From Glandiceps talaboti (taxonomy: Eukaryota; Hemichordata; Enteropneusta; Spengelidae): 62,000 bases of DNA. The notes under the pieces are model-generated. The model saw nothing but the letters and a program-made list of their open reading frames with translations, did not search any database and was not told where the DNA came from. Every line of letters begins with the position of its first letter. The first letter of the stretch is position 1. The DNA is taken from NCBI RefSeq assembly GCF_964340395.1, contig NC_135565.1, positions 5,294,142-5,356,141 of the forward strand, in the 5' to 3' direction. The position numbers were made by a program, and so were the translations under genes. This document shows, in pieces, positions 54,067-62,000 of this stretch.

Positions 54067-57000
54067 TCATACTTGCTGCAGCTTTTCTGTTTGTGAATTT
54101 TTTCGACCGGATCTTCTTTCTGGAAATAGTTTTCTTTTTAAAGCTACCAACTGTAAAGAAAGGAAAGACACGTTGAGTGATTATCATGGACTGACTAACT
54201 ACACAGACTCAAAAGTGAATATCTACAGCTGTTGCAATAACATCAAGTACTTAACTGGAACACACACCTGGTTTCAATTGCATTGATCATTAGGTATGTG
54301 GTATCGCTGTATGTCCGTCTTTGCAAAGATTGTTAGCAGTGCAAAGCAAGCGAGTAGTCAATGATTAGAGTGTAAATATAGATGTCATAAAACATTGCCT
54401 AGGTTTCACTATGGTTGTGAAGGCTATCAGTCACTGCTATCAGTCTGGTGTTCATTTGCAGGAAATGCTGTTTTACAATGTACAAACTGAATGTTAGAAA
54501 GGCCACATATACTACCGTAGCTTTTATTAACGCATCTGAAAGAGTAATATACTATTACACTTGATAAAAATGATATCATGAGTGCACTTACAGAAAGTGC
54601 TTTAATTCACTGTTTAAAGTTGTACATTTGAAAAAAAAAATTATCAGCATAGACCATAAAGTTACAGACTTTCCCCCTTGACATACCTGATTAGACCATA
54701 AAGTTACAGACTTTCCCCCTTGACATACCTGATTAGACCATAAAGTTACAGACTTTCCCCCTTGACATACCTGATTAGACCATAAAGTTACAGACTTTCC
54801 CCCTTGACATACCTGATCAGACCATAAAGTTACAGACTTTCCCCCTTGACATACCTGATTAGACCATAAAGTTACAGACTTTCCCCCTTGACATACCTGA
54901 TCAGACCATAAAGTTACAGACTTTCCCCCTTGACATACCTGATCAGACCATAAAGTTACAGACTTTCCCCCTTGACATACCTGATCAGACCATAAAGTTA
55001 CAGACTTTCCCCCTTGACATACCTGATTAGACCATAAAGTTACAGACTTTCCCCCTTGACATACCTGATCAGACCATAAAGTTACAGACTTTCCCCCTTG
55101 ACATACCTGATTAGACCATAAAGTTACAGACTTTCCCCCTTGACATACCTGATCAGACCATAAAGTTACAGACTTTCCCCCTTGACATACCTGATTAGAC
55201 CATAAAGTTACAGACTTTCCCCCTTGACATACCTGATCAGACCATAAAGTTACAGACTTTCCCCCTTGACATACCTGATTAGACCATAAAGTTACAGACT
55301 TTCCCCCTTTACATACCTGATTAGACCATAAAGTTACAGACTTTCCCCCTTTACATACCTGATTAGACCATAAAGTTACAGACTTTCCCCTTGACATACC
55401 TGATTAGACCATAAAGTTACAGACTTTCCCCCTTTTACATACCTGATTTGAACAAAATGATGCCAGTGTAAAAATAACAAGACAGGCTAAAGACAGGTGG
55501 GTCCAGAATTTTAACCAATCACGGTATCTTCTCCTGAAAATATATAAAAGTCCACAATGTGTTTTTTAGAGCTAGCATTCAGGTTATGGTAATTATACTA
55601 AAATGTACATTACAGGACTTGAAATTAACATGAGTCAAGAACACATCCAGTACTAAACAATACATTGAGATTACCTTAAAGGTGGTATTCTGTTTGACCA
55701 CAAACAATGAATAATCCTATAGCTGAAACAAGTCACTCGGCTAAATCTGATATGACATGTTGAAGGTAAATTTGAGCTCTGCATTACTTTTTGTTAATTT
55801 TTTTTACAACATATAAAGAAACAATTCATATTTTTTTCAATGCACATGTGTTGATTACAGACACACATCATTGTTTTGATTGTCAGGGCTTGTGACTATA
55901 CATCTTCCAAACTGAAAGGTCCAATTGGCACGACCTAAATGTATGACACCCCTAAAGCCTTCACCATTTGGCACACTTCATGCAAATTAAGATTAGGAAG
56001 ATATATGGCAAGCTAGTGTAACAGACACATTGCGCAAAAGTGTAAAAGTTATATCAATGTTAATATTAAGGAAAAAAAGAGTAGAATTCACTGGCTGCTA
56101 TGCAATTATGTAGAGAGAGGGAGGGAGGGAGAGAGGAAGGGAGGGACAGACAGACAGAGAGACTATCATAGCACTGACTGATTTATACAATACAACTTAC
56201 CATTCATTGAGTTCATCCATACTAAGAAATCTGTTTCGATATTCTCGTGGAAGTTCGAATTGTGATGGAATAGGAAATAATGATTCATAGAAATCTTGTA
56301 ATACAGCTTTCACTACGTGGGCATCTTTACTGTTGTGTTCTATATTATCATTTAAACATATAAATTTTCTGTTGAGAAAAAAAATCCTACTTTAATATAA
56401 ATATAGTTCACAATTGGGCAGAAGCTAAGTTACAGAAAAAATATAAATATAAATAAAAAAAAAATATATATTTATAATATACCTAGTGATAATGTTGTGC
56501 CATGATTCGCTAGAATCAGTCATGTGATAGGAAAATAGAATGACTATTTCCCTAGGGAAATAGTTCCATCAACTTTTACAAGGTCACGTGACCACCGCGC
56601 GTTCACAGCAGGTCAAAATGGCAGCTTCTGACGATGTCGTCTGCCACCGCGAGTTCACAGCATGAGGTATATTATAAAACACATATTGACTGGCCTATAT
56701 TCGGCTATAGCACCCGTTTATTACCCCCTCGTGGCTGTGAGTTACCACAATCACATGCTATTTCCCTCGGCCTTTGGCCTCGGGAAATAGTATTTGATTC
56801 TGGTAACTCACAGTCCCTTGGGTGTAATAAACGGGTGCTATAGCCCTCATGGCCAGGCAATATGTGTTCAATATAGTGAGTGATTATCATGGACTGACTA
56901 ACTACTGCTATCAGTCTGGTGTTCAATGTATATAACAATTTGTCAGAAGAAATGTTAGGTTTTCTTTCCTCTTTCCAAAACTATGTATGTGAAGTTGAAA

Positions 57001-60000
57001 TATGTCTATGTTTATGTCAAAAAACACCAACAGACATGTCCTATTAGCAAAATGCCGAGGTAACTTCTATTTCCCTGTATTATCTCTAACAAGCCCTAAT
57101 AGTAGAATACTGAACATCTTGGTATTTCCTCATCTCCATTACACAGATTACTAGATTATGTACTTCCACCAATGTTCAGATTACATGTACAATGTACTTG
57201 TCAAACCTAGGAATCTATCGTCTAGTGGCGACCTGTGGCTTTGAAGCTCAAATTCTCTCTTCACCCGTCTAGCACAATGAGAAATCATGAACCAAAGTTG
57301 TTCATGTAAATGAGTAAACCCCCAATTGTTAAAATGATGTAAACAATGTATTAAGTAACATCCTGATCTGACAAATATACCATATTTGGACATTATGTAA
57401 ATGATCCCAATAAACACTCACTTATTACTAGGCAGAATTCTGTGATTGATTAACAAAGACATGATAATAAAGAACATGTGTGTGGCTTCACTTATAATTG
57501 AAATTTCATCTCAATTCCTCATTAAGCTAGACATGATAAGAGATTGGATGCCACAGATAGCCTCTAGACTAGTAATCTATCAATTTGACTAATATTTGGG
57601 AGATAAATACTTGTTACGAGTAAATCAACAAAAAACTTACTTAGGGTTTCTTCTAACGTCATCTAATTGACCAATCACCTGAGACACATTGGTTCGGATC
57701 ATTTTAAAAGCAATTTCTTCATCACCAAGAACTTCATGTCTAAACAAATCAGGACAAAATGGATGATTTAATTAGATGATACTAGAACAGATCTATAGAC
57801 GATATCACTATTGTTCAAAACTTTCAATAAATATACTTAACATTGGTTTGTATCAAGCAGAAGCAGAAGATATGATAATTGAGTTACTATGGTCCACCAT
57901 TGTGTTTCATGGCAAAAGTTGGTTGCACGCTTGACAAGTCAAAATACTCTGCAACAATGATGTAATTTTTAGGAACTCTTGGAATTTTTAAGGCATATTT
58001 TGTTGACTTCTTTGTTGACTTCTTCATGTACTGCCATGTGATTTTTTCACTCACTTTTCCTCTCTGTCAACTGCCTTGAAGGAAAGATCACCCTAAAACG
58101 GCTACAACCTGTCAATATCCAGCAGAGTTTCTTTATATACAACATACTTTGCTCTTCCAACATGGTTGCTTCTGTCACCGAATTTTCTTTGAAGCAGTTA
58201 CAGTTTTTTCACCACAATGGACACTGAGTTGTCGATGGCAACCAATCAGGTAAACCGCTTGAGGGCAAGCTAAGACAGATGAGTTTCAATGAATAACCTT
58301 CAAGGCAGGTGATGGATAGAGAGATAACATACGTAGATTGATATCGTAGTCATAATAGGATATTATAACTAAAAACAGAACTAGGTTTGACTTACTTGTA
58401 TTTGGTTTGTCCTTGATGTGTTTTATTTAACATTTCCATCAATGGATCACAGTGTAGCACCAGATATTTAGTTATCAAAGGCTGTAAGAAAAACACACAC
58501 CATTTGATTTTTGAAAATTAATTCTCAGACCAATAGAACCTAGAAATAATAATAATTCATACATGTAAAGTAATCAAAATACTGATTAAAACATTCGATT
58601 TTATACTAACTGAGGAATAATTTAATTTCTGCGGCATGAAAAATTTAGCAAATTTAGGATGTGTCAGGTGCACGGTAATCCTCATTCTCCCAACTTGTAG
58701 TTACTTGTGTACAAACAAATACCTCTTGGGAGGAAGAAGATTGATTTGGCAGGCAGTACAATGTGAAATGATTAGACACGACCGGCTACCTGAATTTGGG
58801 AACATCTGAACACATTTTCATGGTCACATTGAATTAAAAATTTCCTGGCAAGGGTTCCAGCACAAATTCTTAGAAATTTCACAGAAAGGGTTTTTACTGT
58901 AAAGTTCCTTTATCATGAGGTAGGAGGTTCTAGCACTATTTCTTAGAAATTACCAAAGGAGTTCTATAACCGTATGTTACTATTTTTCTATCAGAACACT
59001 GGGGGAGTTCTAGCACAAGACTGCGTGAAGGAATTCTAGCACAACACTCAGTGGGGGAGTTCTAGCACATCACTGGGGGAGTTCTAGGACAAAACTCAGT
59101 GGGAGAGTTCTAGGACAACACGAGGGGAGTTCTAGCACAACACTGGGGGAGTTCTAGGACAAAACTCAGTGGGAGAGTTCTAGGACAACACGAGGGGAGT
59201 TCTAGCACAACACTGGGGAAGTTCTAGGACAAAACTCAGTGGGAGAGTTCTAGGACAACACGAGGGGAGTTCTAGCACAACACTGGGGGAGTTCTAGCAC
59301 AACGCGAGGGGAGTTCCAGTACTGTTTCTTCGAAATTTCACAGGAGTTCTCTAACACTATCTTGCAAGCACTGTTTCTTAGAAATTCCACAAACATTCCT
59401 TACCATTTCTTTATCATAATATTGTTCTGGTGTAGGAGGTTCTAATACCATTTCTTTTGGTAACTTGGCTGCACAATCTTTCATAATCTTCTCTAACCCT
59501 GTCAATGTCTGTAAATCCAGAGGTAACTCATATATCTTGGTGGCGATGGTACGAATCTCTCGGTCTGACAAAGCCCTGGAAAGTTCAAAGGTTAAGAGTC
59601 AACATATATGTCAGTTGTGATATATTCAATTTACATTTGACTGGTTAGATATGGCAACAATGACCATGATGGATGTAGATGACATTTGATCACAATTGGA
59701 AGATTCCATTTTTCAGTACGAATAGTAAAGAACACACTTTGACTATTCTGTCGTGAATTACATTTATTGATTCATATTTTGTGTTATTGTTGTTGTTAAC
59801 ATTGTTGCCCTTTCTGATGAACTCATTATATAGTCATACGTCATACATAATCAACCAATCAGCACGCAGCCCGACGATAAGGCAGACGATCAAATCAAAA
59901 TTTCTTGTGTGGTGTAAGTTTCAGTTACAAGTTTGAGTGCGCGTGCATTCTTGTGTGAGGTGAGTTTCAGTTACAAGTTGGAGTGCGCGTGCATTCTTGT

Positions 60001-61222
60001 GTGATGTAAGTTTCAGTTACAAGTTGGAGTGCGCGTGCATTCTTGTGTGATGTAAGTTTCAGTTACAAGTTGGAGTGCGTGTGCATTCTTGTGTGATGTA
60101 AGTTTCAGTTACAAGTTGGAGTGCGCGTGCATTCTTGTGTGATGTAAGTTTCAGTTACAAGTTGGAGTGCGCGTGCATTCTTGTGTGATGTAAGTTTCAG
60201 TTACAAGTTGGAGTGCGCGTGCATTCTTGTGTGATGTAAGTTTCAGTTACAAGTTGGAGTGCGTGTGCATATAAAGAACAGAGTTCCCAGCGTATACTAG
60301 TACTACTTGCTTGTATTGTCATTTCTATTACTGCTGTTTTCCAAACCCCTTTTCTATTGTGAGTCATCCACATATTCCAATATATCCAAGGTGTGTGTCA
60401 TTTACCCATCCTCCTATGTCTGATATTCCAAAAAGCACTAACAACCTATTAAAACCAATTTTAGAAAATAGACTCTTCCATATCCAACCTGTTTCGGTTA
60501 TGCCATTATAAAGTAGGGGTGTCAGTTACTCACCCTTAGGCTGAGTGATCTGTGTCATATTCATGTAGTCATAAAATCAAAGACACTTTCATACCTTTCT
60601 TTTGATGATAGAATATCCCAATTCTCAGCTCTATAAACTACTTCAATTGAATGCATGGCTATTCCATTACATAGTAGGGGCGTTTCAATTACTCACCCTG
60701 AATGGTCTGTGTCATATTCATCAAAGATGTCCGACATGTTGATTTCTACAGTTTGACTCATCATGAAATACATATAAGAGAACGCAAACTGCATGTCTTC
60801 TTGGTGTCTTACTTGGTGGGAAGACGTCTTGTCAAATTCTTCAGGAAATCTGTCAACAACAATACATCAAAATAACATTAAAATATGTCTTCCTGGTGAA
60901 TATCTACTTTGGGAATGACTCAAAACAAATGGACGCATTTCGAACTTTAGAACTTTATGCCAACATTATTTGCAGAATTACATTACAGAGACACAATAGC
61001 TTGATTTATAATTTTCAAAAGTTGTTCATTTGTATATAAATCTTATAAATCTTAATATATCTTTTCTATTATAATTTATCATTAAAATATAACTAGTCAC
61101 TAGTACAGAACAAATAAGTTCCCACAAATTATGCATAGTATAAAACTAATTAGACATGCTAACTGTTCTATAACTCAAAGATTGACATTACATGGTTGTC
61201 AGAGACAGGACCATACCCAGTT

Positions 61223-61276
<54 letters not shown>

Positions 61277-61321
61277 AGACACACACAGAAACAGACACAC
61301 ACATACACACACACAGAAACA

Positions 61322-61365
<44 letters not shown>

Positions 61366-61454
61366 TGGATTGGCAGACATGGCTATTCCTACATAGCCAT
61401 AGCCCTTTTTGGTGGTGTCCATTTGGAGCTAAAATAGATACAAAGAATAAACAG

Positions 61455-61492
<38 letters not shown>

Positions 61493-61771
61493 ACAGATGG
61501 ATTGACAGACATCTGTTATTCCTATAGCCCCCTTTAGGTGGTACCCATTTGGGGACAGTTATATAGATACTTACGAATCATGTAATTCATTCATAATTCC
61601 TACATCAATCATATGAGGCATATGTGCTGGCACTTTTCTGGCTGTGTATCCAAATTTCTTATTGTATAACTTATTAACGTGTCTGAGTGAGTCACCAAAT
61701 GTGTCTAAAAGTCGACGTCCTGGGATGTGATTGTTTTCATATAATGTCTGCCTCTCTTTCATCTGTTCACT
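54067..61771 (-). CDS. GNPTAB: GlcNAc-1-phosphotransferase alpha/beta precursor, C-terminal part
   Basis: Eight exons, in coding order: 61771-61575, 60849-60697, 59575-59404, 58481-58396, 57739-57641, 56368-56201, 55533-55443 and 54150-54067 (TGA). Phases agree throughout, giving 349 residues. The 5' exons lie beyond the window. This is the beta-subunit region of the Golgi enzyme that starts mannose-6-phosphate tagging of lysosomal hydrolases. Seen in order: Stealth-type block ([17 protein letters not shown]), a second conserved block ([18 protein letters not shown]), a canonical EF-hand loop (DTDHSGALSDRE) split by an intron, conserved [11 protein letters not shown] and [12 protein letters not shown], then a C-terminal membrane segment ([19 protein letters not shown]) and a short basic tail, as in the vertebrate protein. 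Introns carry several minisatellites; the one after the penultimate exon copies its splice donor. Confidence 0.97.
54651..55442 (-). repeat. 42-bp minisatellite abutting a GNPTAB splice donor
   Basis: About 19 units. On the minus strand each unit ends AATCAG|GTATGT (or ATCAG with a one-base change before it), the same junction as the real donor of the exon ending at 55443. The unit nearest the exon is 43 bp and the next 41 bp; the rest are 42 bp. A recurrent C/T difference (GATCAGACC / GATTAGACC on the plus strand) alternates along the array. Confidence 0.95.
56543..56564. repeat. 22-bp perfect palindrome
   Basis: ACTATTTCCCT followed by its exact reverse complement. The same TATTTCCC block recurs in the fold-back at 56668-56880. 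Confidence 0.85.
56668..56880. mobile_element. Fold-back element in a GNPTAB intron
   Basis: Arms of about 100 bp meet at a loop near 56771. Landmarks: GCTATAGCACCCGTTTATTA / TAATAAACGGGTGCTATAGC, CTGTGAGTTACCA / TGGTAACTCACAG and ACACATATTG / CAATATGTGT. Confidence 0.8.
58981..59330. repeat. GAGTTCTAG-based minisatellite with 70-bp higher-order unit
   Basis: GGGAGTTCTAGCACAACAC and GGGAGAGTTCTAGGACAA alternate. From 59121 to 59261 the pattern repeats at exactly 70 bp. Located in a GNPTAB intron, just before the exon ending at 59404. Confidence 0.85.
59910..60270. repeat. 46-bp minisatellite, eight units
   Basis: An exact 46-bp period of GTTTCAGTTACAAGTTGGAG plus GTGCGCGTGCATTCTTGTGT (register marks 59918 to 60240). 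Located in a GNPTAB intron. Confidence 0.95.
61225..61496. repeat. (CA)n and CAGA-rich microsatellites
   Basis: CA runs at about 61225-61362 (with CAGA interruptions) and 61458-61496. Each is followed by ATGGATTG and a related flank (CAGACAT...ATTCCTA), so the CA tract plus its flank is duplicated. Confidence 0.9.
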
Positions 61772-62000
61772 CTGTGAGATAGAAATCACAAAATTTAATA
61801 GATAAATCCAAAATTCACCACTGTCAGGACCTCTGTGTGACTCACTGGCAACCATTCTTGGAGGTATGCAGAACATTTTTTTTAATCTGGATGCGATTTT
61901 TTAAATTTGTTTTTAGCTTTGCCTGAAAGTCAATAACATTGTATTTGAAGGTATTGTGTGTGTAAGGAACGAAACTGTTGGGTACCTCGCAAGTTTACAA

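Noticed and set aside
54588-55397. A 269-codon minus-strand open frame of 14-residue repeats
   Set aside because: It is the 42-bp minisatellite read in its open frame, ending in poly-A-derived residues. It lies in the last GNPTAB intron, and joining it from the exon runs into a TAA in the first unit.

Overview
This is animal nuclear DNA. It has multi-exon genes with GT-AG introns of roughly 0.3 to 3 kb, many CA/TA/ATAC microsatellites, minisatellites and dispersed fold-back (MITE-like) elements. Gene content and repeat style suggest a marine invertebrate, perhaps a deuterostome such as a hemichordate or cephalochordate, but a lophotrochozoan is not excluded. I cannot name the species.

Layout: (1) 674-2817, plus strand: a divergent GT-B glycosyltransferase-like protein, three coding exons. 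(2) 5790-17543, plus strand: a complete RING-IBR-RING (RBR) E3 ubiquitin ligase of about 1,000 residues in 12 coding exons, with an in-frame TGA that a 45-nt frame-preserving mini-intron could remove. (3) about 20546-24307, plus strand: a TRADD-N-like / coiled-coil / NHL beta-propeller protein whose first exon was not found. (4) 27230-44309, plus strand: the complete ZNF143/ZNF76 (Staf) transcription factor, 13 coding exons, 627 residues, with four activation repeats and seven C2H2 fingers. (5) 54067-61771, minus strand: the last eight exons of GNPTAB, the catalytic alpha/beta precursor of GlcNAc-1-phosphotransferase; its 5' part lies beyond the window. ZNF143 and GNPTAB converge on a repeat-rich interval of about 9.8 kb.

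Functionally, ZNF143 and GNPTAB are conserved housekeeping genes. The first three genes have a different flavour: a degenerate glycosyltransferase-like protein, an RBR ligase and a TRADD-N/NHL protein are domain types often associated with invertebrate innate signalling and ubiquitin pathways. That they work together is only an inference from adjacency.

The most unusual structures involve splice sites. A 42-bp minisatellite of about 19 units begins exactly at the 5' splice site of the penultimate GNPTAB exon, and every unit carries a copy of that splice site. Separately, the 3' end and donor of ZNF143 coding exon 9 are duplicated into the following intron. Other notable items are a 16-bp-period array of twelve octamer (ATTTGCAT) sites, a tandem array of 78-bp tRNA-like units, a possible intronic promoter (CCAAT, CRE-like repeats, TATA) in the TRADD/NHL gene, a 59-bp minisatellite of about 25 units, and several MITE families with two to four copies each. 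All exon models were built by eye from splice consensus, phase and homology; no transcript data were available.
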